A stretch of 64,000 bases of DNA from Iamia majanohamensis (GCF_028532485.1 NZ_CP116942.1:3534001-3598000), one strand, 5' to 3'; counted from the stretch's first letter, positions 50,764-61,199 are shown. Program-made: numbers and translations. The notes: generated from the letters alone by a model not told the origin.

Positions 50764-51962
50764 ACCGCCACCGGGGCCTCCTGGCCGTCACCGCCGACGC
50801 CACCCGCAGCGGCGCGACCCTCCTCCTCGGCTCCCTGCTGCGCGAGCTCGGCCGCGACGGCGCCATCGACCCGGACCGGACGCGGGTCCTGGCCGGCAGC
50901 GGCGGGGGCCGGGACCCCCGGCTCCTCCAGGCCGGCACCGTGCGCGTCGCTGTCCCCGCCGCCGAGATCGCGGGCGAGGCCGCGGCGCGGGTGCACCCGA
51001 GGGCGCGCCCGACGGGCGAGAAGGTGGGCCTGGCCTGGGGCCTGCTCCGCGACCTGCGACGCGACCCGGGGCCACCCGACGTCGTGTGGGCCCACGGCGA
51101 GACCGCCCTGCACCTGGTCGACGCCCTCCCCCGCCCGGCCCGCCGGGCCCCGCTCGTCGCCCACGTCCAGAGCGAGGGCGTCGGGCTGCGGCGCGCCCTC
51201 GGCGACCGCGACGTCGCCCGCGCCCTGGCCCCGGCAGCCGTGGTGGTGGCCTCCTCGGAGCGGGTGCGCCGCCACCTGGTGCACGACCTCGGCCTGGAGC
51301 CCGCCCGGGTGACCGTCCACCTGCCCTGGGTCCCCGACCTGGGCCCCGAGGGCCCGCCGCCGGTCACGAGCCGGCGCCCCGACGGCGCTCCCGCCGACGC
51401 GCTCGTCGTGGCCGCCTGCGGCACCCTCGGGTGGCGCCGGGGGGCCGACCTGTTCCTCGAGCTGGCCGGACGCCTGCCCCGCGAGGTCGCCGGCCGGCCC
51501 GTGCACCTGGTGTGGGTGGGCGGCGCCGAGGACGGATCCGCGGCGGAGCGGTTCGCGGCCGACGTCCGGGCGCGCGACCTCACCGGCAGGCTCGACGTCG
51601 TCGGGGAGGTCGACGACCCCGCCCCGTGGCTCGCCGGGTGCGACCTGCTCGTCGGGGTGGGCCGCACCGAGGCGCTGCCCACGGCCACCCTCGAGGCCGC
51701 GGCGCGCGGGCGGCCCACGGTGGGCTGGCCGGCGTCCGGCATGGGCGAGGTGCTCCCCGAGGACGGGCGCCAGGAGTGCCTGGTGCCCGACCTCGACGGC
51801 CGAGCCCTCGCGGCCCGCGTCGTGGCCGTGCTGGCCGAGCCCGGGCTGCGGCGCGCCCTCGGCACCTCCGCCCACGCCCACGTCCTCACCCACCACCAGG
51901 CCCGGCCGGCCGTGCGGGCCCTGTGGTCCGACGTGGCCGCCCACCTCGCCCGCCGTCTGTGA
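50760..51962 (+). CDS. Glycosyltransferase family 4
   Basis: A 400-residue GT-B glycosyltransferase. It has a GT4-type C-terminal domain: ACGTLGWRRGADLFLELAGRLP, LVWVGGAED, LDVVGEVDDPAPWLAGCDLLV and the E-x7-E motif in RTEALPTATLEAAARGRPTVGW. The N-terminal half (AVTADATRSGATLLLGSLL) would bind the acceptor. GTG overlaps the previous stop (GTGA), consistent with translational coupling. It probably acts on a cell-envelope or storage glycan. Confidence 0.82.
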   Translation: MNRHRGLLAVTADATRSGATLLLGSLLRELGRDGAIDPDRTRVLAGSGGGRDPRLLQAGTVRVAVPAAEIAGEAAARVHPRARPTGEKVGLAWGLLRDLRRDPGPPDVVWAHGETALHLVDALPRPARRAPLVAHVQSEGVGLRRALGDRDVARALAPAAVVVASSERVRRHLVHDLGLEPARVTVHLPWVPDLGPEGPPPVTSRRPDGAPADALVVAACGTLGWRRGADLFLELAGRLPREVAGRPVHLVWVGGAEDGSAAERFAADVRARDLTGRLDVVGEVDDPAPWLAGCDLLVGVGRTEALPTATLEAAARGRPTVGWPASGMGEVLPEDGRQECLVPDLDGRALAARVVAVLAEPGLRRALGTSAHAHVLTHHQARPAVRALWSDVAAHLARRL

Positions 51963-51984
51963 CGGCGCGTGCGATCCTGGCCGG

Positions 51985-52821
51985 GTGACCGACCCGTCCG
52001 CCCTCGTCCTCGTCGACCACCCCCACCCCCACGTGGCCCGGGTGACCCTCAACCGGCCCGAGCGCCTCAACGCCATGTCGATCGAGCTGGTGCTCGCCCT
52101 CGACGACGCCCTGGCCACGGTGGCCGAGGAGAACGGGACGTGGGTGGTGGTGCTCACCGGGTCCGGGCGGGGCTTCTGCTCCGGCCTCGACCTGGAGGAC
52201 CACGGCGTGGTGCCGGGGATCGACGGCCTCACCGTCGGCCGCATCGCCCAGCGGGCCATGCGCGTCTACAGCCGCCTGGTGCCCCGCCTCCGTCGTCTGC
52301 CCCAGCCGGTGGTGGCCGCGGTCAACGGCCCCGCCTACGGCGGCGGGATGTGCCTCTCGCTCGGCGCCGACGTGCGGCTGGCCTCGACCTCCGCAGTGTT
52401 CAACGCCACCGGCATCGTCAACGGCCTCACCTCGACCGAGATGGGGGCGTCGTGGCTCCTGCCCCGGCTGGTGGGGGCGTCGTGGGCCCACGACGTGCTC
52501 CTCACCGGCCGGCGGGTCGACGCCGACGAGGCCCTCCGCGTGGGGCTGGTCAGCCGGGTGGTCGACGACGAGGCCCTGGGCGAGGAGGCCGTGGAGGTGG
52601 CGGCCGCCATGTGCGCCCACTCGCCCTACGGCCTGGCCATGACCAAGGACGTCCTGTGGGCCAACCTGGAGATCTCCAGCCTGGAGGCGGCCATCGAGCT
52701 CGAGGACCGCAACCAGCTGATGCTGGGGTTCACCGACAACCTGCCCGAGGCGATCCGCGCCTTCCGGGACGGACGACCACCGGCGTACCGCGACGAGCCC
52801 CGGAGGGACATGTTCTCGTGA
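51985..52821 (+). CDS. Enoyl-CoA hydratase/isomerase family protein
   Basis: A 278-residue crotonase with LNRPERLNAMS, the oxyanion-hole segments FCSGLDLEDHG and NGPAYGGGMCLSLGADVRL, and a FNATGIVNGLTSTEMGASWLLPRLVG block. The usual catalytic Glu of the second half (FGxPE) reads IVNGLTSTE, so the reaction may be isomerisation rather than hydration. It starts with GTG 22 bp after the glycosyltransferase gene, and its stop overlaps the next start. No operator palindrome is seen here. Confidence 0.83.
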   Translation: MTDPSALVLVDHPHPHVARVTLNRPERLNAMSIELVLALDDALATVAEENGTWVVVLTGSGRGFCSGLDLEDHGVVPGIDGLTVGRIAQRAMRVYSRLVPRLRRLPQPVVAAVNGPAYGGGMCLSLGADVRLASTSAVFNATGIVNGLTSTEMGASWLLPRLVGASWAHDVLLTGRRVDADEALRVGLVSRVVDDEALGEEAVEVAAAMCAHSPYGLAMTKDVLWANLEISSLEAAIELEDRNQLMLGFTDNLPEAIRAFRDGRPPAYRDEPRRDMFS

Positions 52822-53885
52822 GCACCACCGACGGCATGACCGGCGACTACGACGACCACTCGCAGTACCAGCGCGACGTGGCCCGCCGGGGCGACGCCCT
52901 GGTCGCCGAGAGCGTCGACGCGCTGGCCCTCCCCGACCCACCTGCGCCGGTCGTGCTGGTCGACCTGGGCGCGGCCACGGGTGCGGGCTCGGCCGCGGTG
53001 CTCGGCGGCGCCGCCCGGGCGGTGCGGGCCCGCGTCCCCGGCCGGCCGATCGTGTGCGTGCACAACGACGTGCTCACCAACGACTGGTCGCAGGTCTTCG
53101 CCAACGTGGCCGCCTCCCCCGACGGCTACCGCAACATCGACGACCCCCCGGTGCTGCCCATGGCGTCGGCCACCTCGTTCTTCGGGCCGGTCGTGCCCCT
53201 GGGCTCGGCCCACCTCGAGGTGTCGTCCTCGGCGGCGCACTGGCTGCGCGAGCCGGCGACGGTCGCCGTGCCCGAGGGGTTCTACGCCTGCGAGGCCACC
53301 GGCGCGGCCCGCCGGGCCCTGGCCGACCAGGCCGCCGCCGACTGGGCCGTCTTCGTGGCCGCCCGCGGCGAGGACCTCGCGCCCGGCGGGCGCCTGGTGG
53401 TCGACTGCGTGGGCACCGAGGTCCGCGACGGCCGCGAGCTGGTCACCGCCCGGGAGGTCCTCGCCACCGTGGCGGCCGCAGCAGCCGAGATGGCCGACCA
53501 GGGCCTCCTCGACGCCGACGCGGTGTCCCGCTACGTGTTCCCCGTCTACCCCCGGACGGTGGCCGAGGCGGAGGCCCCCTTCCTCGACGAGGGCTGCCCG
53601 CTTGAGCTGCTCGAGAGCCGCGTCGACCCCGTGCCCAACCCCTACCTCGAGCGGTGGCGGGCCGACGGCGACGCCGAGGCCTACGCCACCGACCAGGCCG
53701 CCTTCGTCCGCGGCTTCGCCGAGTCGGCCCTGCGCACGGGGCTGCTCGCCCCGGCGACGCCGCGGCCGGACGCCGACCGCCTCCTGGACGAGCTCTTCGC
53801 CCGCGTGCGCCGCCGCTTCGCCGCCGACCCGGAGGCCACCGCCTTCCGGGACTGGACCCTCACCGTGGTGGCCGCCCGCCGCTGA
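52818..53885 (+). CDS. SABATH-type SAM-dependent carboxyl methyltransferase
   Basis: A 355-residue protein that fits the SABATH family, which methylates carboxyl groups of small acids and is best known in plants (salicylate, jasmonate). The SAM loop reads VLVDLGAATGAGS, followed by CVHNDVLTNDWSQVFANV (SABATH NDxxxNDFN), ATSFFGPVVPLGSAHLEVSSSAAHWL and a C-terminal WTLTVVAARR strand. GTG overlaps the stop of the enoyl-CoA hydratase gene, so the two are linked. A natural substrate may be a free acid of the pathway; methyl-ester formation could protect or release it. Inference only. Confidence 0.78.
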   Translation: MSTTDGMTGDYDDHSQYQRDVARRGDALVAESVDALALPDPPAPVVLVDLGAATGAGSAAVLGGAARAVRARVPGRPIVCVHNDVLTNDWSQVFANVAASPDGYRNIDDPPVLPMASATSFFGPVVPLGSAHLEVSSSAAHWLREPATVAVPEGFYACEATGAARRALADQAAADWAVFVAARGEDLAPGGRLVVDCVGTEVRDGRELVTAREVLATVAAAAAEMADQGLLDADAVSRYVFPVYPRTVAEAEAPFLDEGCPLELLESRVDPVPNPYLERWRADGDAEAYATDQAAFVRGFAESALRTGLLAPATPRPDADRLLDELFARVRRRFAADPEATAFRDWTLTVVAARR

Positions 53886-53965
53886 CGGACCCCGGCCCCG
53901 CAGGTTTCCCTGCGACGCCGGTCACCGGCTAGACCGGGCGCGGCCACGCGACCGAGGAGACCCCC

Positions 53966-55186
53966 GTGCCCGAAGCCGTCATCGTCAGCACCGCCCGCAC
54001 CCCCATCGGTCGGGCCATGAAGGGCTCGCTCAAGAACGAGCGCCCCGACGACCTCACGTCCTTCATCGTCGACACCGCCCTCAACCAGGTCCCCGAGCTC
54101 GACCGCACCACGGTCGACGACCTCATCCTGGGCTGCGGCCAGCCCGCCGGCGAGGCCGGGTTCAACATGGCCCGCATCGCCGCCATCCAGGCCGGCATGC
54201 CCGACGTCCCCGGCGTCACCATCAACCGCTACTGCTCGTCGTCGGTGCAGGCCATCCGCATGGCCACCCACGCCATCCGCGCCGGCGAGGGCGACGTCTT
54301 CGTGGCCGCCGGCGTCGAGGCCGTGAGCCGCTTCCTGAACGGCATGGCCGACGTCGGTGGGGCCAAGAACCCCCGCTACGCCGACGCCGAGGCCCGCACC
54401 GCCGAGCGCCAGGCCGGCGGCCAGGGCGACTGGACCCCGCCCGAGGGCCTGCCCGATGTCTACATCGCCATGGGCGAGACGGCCGAGAACGTGGCCGAGC
54501 TCACCGGCACCACCCGCGAGGAGATGGACGAGTTCGCCGCCCTCTCCCAGCAGCGGGCCACCGCCTCCTTGGAGAACGGCTTCTGGGAGCACGAGATCAC
54601 CCCCGTCACCACCACCGACGACGAGGGCAACCAGGTCACCGTGGGCAAGGACGATGGCATCCGGGCCGGCACCACCGCCGAGGGCCTGGCCAACCTCAAG
54701 CCCGCCTTCCGCCCCGACGGCAAGATCACCGCCGGCAACGCCTGCCCGCTGAACGACGGCGCCGCCGCCGTCATCGTCATGAGCGACACCCGCGCCGCCG
54801 AGCTGGGCCTCACCCCGCTCGCTCGCGTCGTCGCCTCCGGCGTCACCGGCCTCAACCCCGAGATCATGGGCCTCGGGCCCATCGAGGCCTCCAAGCAGGC
54901 CCTCGCCCGCGCCGGCATGACCATCGACGACATCGACCTGGTCGAGATCAACGAGGCCTTCGCGGCCCAGGTGATCCCCTCGGCCAAGGAGCTCGGCATC
55001 AGCTGGGACAAGCTCAACGTCAACGGCGGCTCCATCGCCCTGGGCCACCCCTTCGGCATGACCGGCGCCCGCATCGCCACCACCCTCATCCACGGCCTCC
55101 AGGACGCGGACAAGACCTTCGGCCTGGAGACCATGTGCGTCGGCGGCGGCCAGGGCATGGCCATGATCTTCGAGCGCCTCTCGTAG
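53966..55186 (+). CDS. Acetyl-CoA C-acyltransferase (thiolase)
   Basis: A 406-residue thiolase with all catalytic residues: nucleophile Cys in INRYCSSSVQAI (near residue 91), EINEAFAAQ, GHPFGMTG and the C-terminal CVGGGQGMAMIFERL. It would cleave 3-ketoacyl-CoA, or condense acetyl-CoA. It is unlike the SCP-x-type proteins at 8860-14784 and belongs to the classical FadA group. The start is GTG with GAGGAGA upstream. It uses an unusually high share of GCC, ACC and ATC codons, typical of a highly expressed gene. Confidence 0.9.
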   Translation: MPEAVIVSTARTPIGRAMKGSLKNERPDDLTSFIVDTALNQVPELDRTTVDDLILGCGQPAGEAGFNMARIAAIQAGMPDVPGVTINRYCSSSVQAIRMATHAIRAGEGDVFVAAGVEAVSRFLNGMADVGGAKNPRYADAEARTAERQAGGQGDWTPPEGLPDVYIAMGETAENVAELTGTTREEMDEFAALSQQRATASLENGFWEHEITPVTTTDDEGNQVTVGKDDGIRAGTTAEGLANLKPAFRPDGKITAGNACPLNDGAAAVIVMSDTRAAELGLTPLARVVASGVTGLNPEIMGLGPIEASKQALARAGMTIDDIDLVEINEAFAAQVIPSAKELGISWDKLNVNGGSIALGHPFGMTGARIATTLIHGLQDADKTFGLETMCVGGGQGMAMIFERLS

Positions 55187-55303
55187 TCGAGGTCACTCGC
55201 TCGCTGGCGCTCGCTCCGTTCCCTCGAGCTGAGGGGGCTCGCTGCGCTCGCACCGAAGGGATCCCGGCAGGGGACGGCTCGTCCCTCGCAGCCCCCTGCC
55301 TCT

Positions 55304-55322
55304 GCGGGGGGAGACCCCCCGC
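55304..55322. terminator. Strong GC hairpin between convergent genes
   Basis: GCGGGGGG and CCCCCCGC around an AGA loop form an 8-bp perfect stem between the ends of the thiolase and lactate-dehydrogenase-like genes. No run of T follows, so a classical intrinsic terminator is not shown. The rest of 55187-55460 contains CTCGCT-type short repeats and GC-rich dyads but no gene that I can support. Confidence 0.4.
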
Positions 55323-55460
55323 GCCCCCCAGCGGCTGCGCCGAGCCGCGGTCCTCGGCGAGTGATCGACCGCTCGGTGGGCGGCCCCTCGGTGTTTTCCC
55401 GGAGAAGCGCCTCTCGGTCGCGCCCCGCTCTACCCCAGCGAGCGCGTGACGACGACGACC

Positions 55461-56639
<1,179 letters not shown>

Positions 56640-56678
56640 GGCGGCGACCGTAGGCGCGGCGGGCCGGCGCCGTGGCGC

Positions 56679-57530
56679 TCAGGCCTTGCGGGTGACCTCG
56701 ACGCTCACGTCGAGGGTGTCGCCCTCGCCGGAGCCGGCGTAGAGCCCGCGGAAGGGGGCCACGTCGTGGTAGTCGCGCCCGGCGGCCACCCGCACGTGGC
56801 GCTCGTGCACGGGCACCAGGCTGGTGGGGTCGAGGGGCCAGACCCGGCCCGTCCAGGCCGCGACCCAGGCGTGGCTCTCGCCCACGACGGTCTCCTCGAT
56901 CTCGGGGTCGACGGTCGGGTGCAGGTAGCCGGACACGTACCAGGACGGGATGCCCATGGACCGCAGGAGGGCGAGGGAGAGGTGGGCGAAGTCCTGGCAC
57001 ACGCCCCGCCGGGCGGTGAGCACCTCCGAGGCGGTGGTGGTGATGCCGGTGAAGCCCTGCTCGAAGACGTGGGTGTCGTGCACCCAGCCGGCGACGGCCT
57101 CGGCCGCCTCGGCCGGGGTGGCCGAGCGGGCCCGGATCTCGGCTGCGGCGGCGGCGATGTCCTCGTGGTCCATGTCGACGACGCCGGTGGGCACGAGCAG
57201 CTCGTGGAAGCGGTCCTCGACCTCGGGGCTGGCCAGGTCGTCCCAGGTGGCGTCGCCGGGCCCGACCTCGACCATGCCCGCCTCGACCACGGCCCGGGCC
57301 ACGACGGTGAGCTCGGAGTGCGGGCCCTGGATGTCGAAGTGGTGGACCATGGTCCCCCAGTAGTCGACGTGGTGGCCGATGCGGGCGGCCGGTGAGACGT
57401 CGAGGTCCCACGACAGGACCGTCTGGCGGCGGTCGCTGCGGGGCTCGAGGCGGGCCTCGTTGTAGGAGGCGGTCGCCGGGGTGCCGTACCGGTACGACGT
57501 GGTGTGGGTGAGCGCCATGCGGATGGTCAC
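56679..57530 (-). CDS. Transglutaminase-like protein
   Basis: A 283-residue protein with the bacterial transglutaminase N-terminal domain (HTTSYRYGTPATASYNEARLEPR) and a papain-like core. Catalytic residues are visible: Cys in GVCQDFAHL, His in ESHAWVAAW and Asp in LDPTSLV. The GTG at 57530 overlaps the stop of the alpha-E gene; ATG 57518 is an alternative. Together with the alpha-E and circularly permuted ATP-grasp genes it forms a widely conserved operon thought to make or process a peptide-like compound. Confidence 0.88.
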   Translation of the reverse strand: MTIRMALTHTTSYRYGTPATASYNEARLEPRSDRRQTVLSWDLDVSPAARIGHHVDYWGTMVHHFDIQGPHSELTVVARAVVEAGMVEVGPGDATWDDLASPEVEDRFHELLVPTGVVDMDHEDIAAAAAEIRARSATPAEAAEAVAGWVHDTHVFEQGFTGITTTASEVLTARRGVCQDFAHLSLALLRSMGIPSWYVSGYLHPTVDPEIEETVVGESHAWVAAWTGRVWPLDPTSLVPVHERHVRVAAGRDYHDVAPFRGLYAGSGEGDTLDVSVEVTRKA

Positions 57531-58462
57531 GCCCCCACCCCCTGGATGTCGGAGGCCCACTCGATGAGGTCGGCCCGGCGGAAGTAGCGGCCCCGCACCA
57601 GCTCGTCGACCTCCTGGCAGGCGCGCTGGAGGCCCTCCACCACCTCGTCGGCCCGGGCCACCAGGTCGGGGGCCGAGGCGTAGGTCAGCTCCGAGCGGGC
57701 CCGGCCCACCACCCGCACCGAGCGACCGGGGGAGCCGTTGGCCACCGCGATCTCGGCCAGGCAGTTCTCGGCCCGGCGCAGGGCGAAGACCACCGAGCGG
57801 GGCAGGTCCTCGGACTGGAGGAGGAAGGCGAGGGCCCGTTCCCGGGTGACCTCGCCGCCGTGGGTGCGGAGGAAGGCGTCGTTGGCGCCGCACGACTCGA
57901 GCACGCTGGTCCAGCGGGAGGCGTCGTCGTCGGTCGTGACCGCGGCGAGGAGCCGGGCCGTCATGTCGACGCGCTCCAGGCACCGCCCGGCGGTGAGGAA
58001 GCGCCAGCCGTCGTCGTGGAGGACCACGCTGTCGATGAGCCCGCCGAGCAGGGCCACCCGCTCCCCCACCCAGCGGAAGAACAGGTTGGGCCCGAGGGCG
58101 CGGGCCGCCCGCACCTGGGCGTCGAGGTCGTGGTGCGTGCGGTTGATCGCCTCCCACACGTCGGTGGCGAGCGTCTCGCGGAGGCCCCGGGCGTTCTCCC
58201 GGGCCAGGCGGAGGGACCCGGCGACCGAGCTGGGGTTGTCCTGGTCGTAGGCGAGCAGCTCGGTGGCCCGCCACAGGTCGACGTCGCTCACCTCGGCGCT
58301 GCCGGCCAGCCCCATGGCCGCGATGAGCGTCGAGCCCATGCGCTCGTCGGTCGCGTCGGCCAGCATGCGGTGCACGTGCACGTCGAGGAGCCGGGCGGTG
58401 TCGTCGGCCCGCTCCACGTAGCGGCCCATCCAGTAGAGGGACTCGGCGATCCGGCTCAGCAC
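57527..58462 (-). CDS. Alpha-E domain protein
   Basis: A 311-residue, almost all alpha-helical protein of the alpha-E family. It opens with LSRIAESLYWMGRYVERADDTARLLD, the family signature, and repeats a similar pattern at GRCLERVDMTARLL and LRRAENCLAEI. Its function is unknown; it always occurs with the ATP-grasp and transglutaminase partners, as here. GTG at 58462 overlaps the ATP-grasp stop by seven bases. Confidence 0.88.
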   Translation of the reverse strand: MLSRIAESLYWMGRYVERADDTARLLDVHVHRMLADATDERMGSTLIAAMGLAGSAEVSDVDLWRATELLAYDQDNPSSVAGSLRLARENARGLRETLATDVWEAINRTHHDLDAQVRAARALGPNLFFRWVGERVALLGGLIDSVVLHDDGWRFLTAGRCLERVDMTARLLAAVTTDDDASRWTSVLESCGANDAFLRTHGGEVTRERALAFLLQSEDLPRSVVFALRRAENCLAEIAVANGSPGRSVRVVGRARSELTYASAPDLVARADEVVEGLQRACQEVDELVRGRYFRRADLIEWASDIQGVGA

Positions 58463-60081
58463 GGGCCACCCCCGGAGCTGTCACCGGGCCACGGCGGGCC
58501 CTCCTGCTGCTGCTGGAGCTGCTGCTGGTGGAGGCGCTCGTGCTCGTCGGCGGGGCCGAACTGGAGCGGCACCGGGGCGGTGTCGTGGCGCTCGGGCTCC
58601 ACCGCCGGGGCCGGGGGCGGCGGCGGTGCGGGCGCCGGCGGCCGGGCCGGCTCGAGCACCCAGGTGTCCTTCGACCCGCCGCCCTGGCTCGAGTTCACGA
58701 CCAGGCTGCCCTCGGGGAGGGCGACGCGGGTGAGCCCGCCGGGGAGGACCCAGACCTTCTCGCCGTCGTTGATGGCGAAGGGCCGCAGGTCGAGGTGGCG
58801 GGGGCGGAGCCGGCCCTCGACGAGGGTGGGGGCGGTGGAGAGGGTCACGACCGGCTGGGCGATCCACGAGCGCGGGTCGGCCTCGATGTCGGCCCGGCAG
58901 GAGGCCAGCTCCTCGTCGCTGGCCGTCGGGCCGAAGACGAGCCCGTAGCCGCCGGAGCCGTCGACGGGCTTCACCACCATCTCGTCGAGGTGGGACAGCA
59001 CGTGGGACCGGGCGTCGGGGTCGCCCAGCCGGTGGGTCTCGACGTTCTTCAGGATCGGCGGCTCGCCCAGGTAGTACTCGATGATGTCCGGGACGTAGCT
59101 GTACATCAGCTTGTCGTCGGCCACGCCGTTGCCGACGGCGTTGGCGATGGACACGTTGCCGGCCCGGGCCGCGTGGACGAGGCCGGCCACGCCCAGGATC
59201 GAGTCGGGGCGGAACTGGAGGGGGTCGAGGTAGTCGTCGTCGATGCGGCGGAAGACGACGTCGACCCGCTCCTCGCCCGCGGTGGTGCGGACGTAGGCCA
59301 CGTCGTCGCGGCAGATGATGTCGCGGCCCTCGACCAGGTCCACCCCCATGAGCCGCGCGAGCAGGGCGTGCTCGAAGTAGGCCGAGTTGTGGACGCCCGG
59401 GGTGAGCACGACGATCCGCGGCTCGCGGGCCCACGGGGCGCAGCTCTGCAGAGCGCGCAGGAGGTGGCGCGGGTAGTCGTCGACGGGGGCGACGCTCTGG
59501 GCCCGGAACAGCTCGGGGAAGACCTGGGCCATCACCCGGCGGTTCTCCATCACGTAGCTGACCCCCGACGGCGAGCGCAGGTTGTCCTCCAGGACCCGCA
59601 GCTCCCCCTCCTGGTCCCTGATCAGGTCGATGCCGGCCACGTGGATGTGGACGCCACCGCCGGGACGCAGGCCGTAGACCTGGCGGTGGAAGTGGGGCGA
59701 GGAGTGCACCAGGCGGCGGGGGACGACGCCGTCCTCGAGGACCTGGCCCTCGCCGTAGACGTCGTCGAGGAACATCTCCAGGGCCTGCACCCGCTGGACG
59801 ATGCCGGCCTCCAGCCGGGCCCACTCGGCCGGGCCGATGATGCGGGGCACCAGGTCGAGCGGGAAGGGCCGCTCCTCGCCGGACAGGGCGAAGGTGACGC
59901 CCCGGTCGCGGTAGGCCCGGCTCAGGGCCTCGGTCCGGGCCTGCAGGTCGTCGGTGGTCTGGGGCTGGAGGGTGTCGTGGATGATCCCGTAGGTGTCGCG
60001 GGGACGACCGAAGCGGTCGAACATCTCGTCGTGGCCGCGGCGCGACGGGGCCGCCTCGTAGCCCTCGAACAGGTCCGTCAC
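58456..60081 (-). CDS. Circularly permuted type 2 ATP-grasp protein
   Basis: A 541-residue member of the permuted ATP-grasp family, which forms amide bonds with ATP. Diagnostic parts are FDRFGRPRDTYGIIHDTL-like start, EDNLRSPSGVSYVMENR, VLTPGVHNSAYFEHALLARLMGV, FRRIDDDYLDPL and KPVDGSGGYGLVFGP. The C-terminal 70 residues are Pro/Gln-rich and probably disordered. I chose GTG 60081 because homologues begin near DLFEGY; the frame stays open to 60216 without family similarity. It heads the three-gene operon. Confidence 0.88.
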   Translation of the reverse strand: MTDLFEGYEAAPSRRGHDEMFDRFGRPRDTYGIIHDTLQPQTTDDLQARTEALSRAYRDRGVTFALSGEERPFPLDLVPRIIGPAEWARLEAGIVQRVQALEMFLDDVYGEGQVLEDGVVPRRLVHSSPHFHRQVYGLRPGGGVHIHVAGIDLIRDQEGELRVLEDNLRSPSGVSYVMENRRVMAQVFPELFRAQSVAPVDDYPRHLLRALQSCAPWAREPRIVVLTPGVHNSAYFEHALLARLMGVDLVEGRDIICRDDVAYVRTTAGEERVDVVFRRIDDDYLDPLQFRPDSILGVAGLVHAARAGNVSIANAVGNGVADDKLMYSYVPDIIEYYLGEPPILKNVETHRLGDPDARSHVLSHLDEMVVKPVDGSGGYGLVFGPTASDEELASCRADIEADPRSWIAQPVVTLSTAPTLVEGRLRPRHLDLRPFAINDGEKVWVLPGGLTRVALPEGSLVVNSSQGGGSKDTWVLEPARPPAPAPPPPPAPAVEPERHDTAPVPLQFGPADEHERLHQQQLQQQQEGPPWPGDSSGGGPC

Positions 60082-60244
60082 CGGGCCACGGTCCCGCAGG
60101 CCGGTTTCGCCGCCGGGGCCGCCGTGTGAACGATCTGTGAACGGCGCCCGGGCGCCCTGCGGCCGGGGCCGGGCGGGGCGGGTCCGGTCGGTGCTCACCC
60201 CGTCGACCGTACCCACCGACCCCGGGGGCCCGCGGTGGTCGGCG

Positions 60245-61162
60245 CTACGAGCCGCCGTAGACGGGGGCCGGCGGAGGGCCCTCGGCGATGAGCTCGCGGA
60301 CGGCGGCGCCGAGGTCGGCGGGGTCCCACCGGGCGCCGTTGTCGATCACCGCGCCGTGCTGCCAGCCGTCGGCCACGCTGACCTTGCCCCCCTCGGCCTC
60401 GAAGACCCGCCCCGTGACCCCGGCGCTGTCGGGCGAGGCCAGCCAGGCCACCAGGGGCGACACGTTGGCCGGGTCCATGGCGTCGAAGGCGTCGGGGTCG
60501 TCGGGCCGGGCCATCATCTCGGTGAACACGCCCTCGGTCATCCGGGTGCGGGCCGACGGGGCCAGGGCGTTGGCGGTGACGCCGTAGCGGCCCAGCTCGG
60601 CCGCCTGGACCAGGGTCAGCCCGGCGATGCCGGCCTTGGCCGCCGAGTAGGCGGCCTGGCCGATGCTCCCCATCAGCCCGGCGCCGGAGGTGGTGTTGAT
60701 GATGCGCCCGTCGACCTCCTCTCCCGCCTTCACCTGGGCCCGCCAGTGGGCGGCGGCGTGGCGCGCCGGGGCGAAGTGGCCCTTCAGGTGGACCCGGACG
60801 ACGAGGTCCCACTCCTCCTCGGTGGCGTTGGCGAACATGCGGTCCCGGACCACGCCGGCGTTGTTCACCACCGCGTCGAGGCGGCCGAAGCGCTCGACGG
60901 CGAGGCCGACCATGGCCGCGGCGCCGTCCCAGTCGGCCACGTCGTCACCGTTGGCCACCGCCTCGCCGCCGGAGGCCGCGATCTCGCTGACGACCTCGTG
61001 GGCCGGGTTGTCGGGGCTGGGGGTGCCGTCGAGCTCGCGCCCGAAGTCGTTGACCACCACCCGGGCGCCCTGGCGGGCCAGCTCGAGGGCGTGGTCGCGG
61101 CCCAGCCCCCGGCCGGCGCCGGTCACCACGACCACCCGTCCCTCGCAGATGCCGTCGCTCAT
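60245..61162 (-). CDS. Short-chain dehydrogenase, HSD4A/Rv3548c-like
   Basis: A 305-residue SDR of the 17-beta-HSD4 (multifunctional enzyme) type. It has the cofactor motif VTGAGRGLGRDHALELA, VVVNDFGRELDGT, NNAG, and the active-site Ser (NTTSGAGLMGS) and YSAAK. The length and the VVNDxGxxLDG motif match the mycobacterial steroid-cluster enzymes that oxidise 3-hydroxyacyl-CoA side chains or 17-hydroxysteroids. It is divergent from the LLM gene, with a second-type palindrome between them, 23 bp from its ATG. Confidence 0.87.
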   Translation of the reverse strand: MSDGICEGRVVVVTGAGRGLGRDHALELARQGARVVVNDFGRELDGTPSPDNPAHEVVSEIAASGGEAVANGDDVADWDGAAAMVGLAVERFGRLDAVVNNAGVVRDRMFANATEEEWDLVVRVHLKGHFAPARHAAAHWRAQVKAGEEVDGRIINTTSGAGLMGSIGQAAYSAAKAGIAGLTLVQAAELGRYGVTANALAPSARTRMTEGVFTEMMARPDDPDAFDAMDPANVSPLVAWLASPDSAGVTGRVFEAEGGKVSVADGWQHGAVIDNGARWDPADLGAAVRELIAEGPPPAPVYGGS

Positions 61163-61184
61163 GTCGCTCCTGTCGCAGCCGTTT

Positions 61185-61199
61185 CTGACGGGTCGTCAG
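61185..61199. promoter_or_regulatory. Second-type palindrome, SDR/LLM divergent promoter
   Basis: CTGACG-GGT-CGTCAG, arms of 6 bp, midway between the SDR start (61162) and the LLM start (61223). It has the same core and spacer length as the sites at 33006, 36413 and 39398. Confidence 0.65.
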
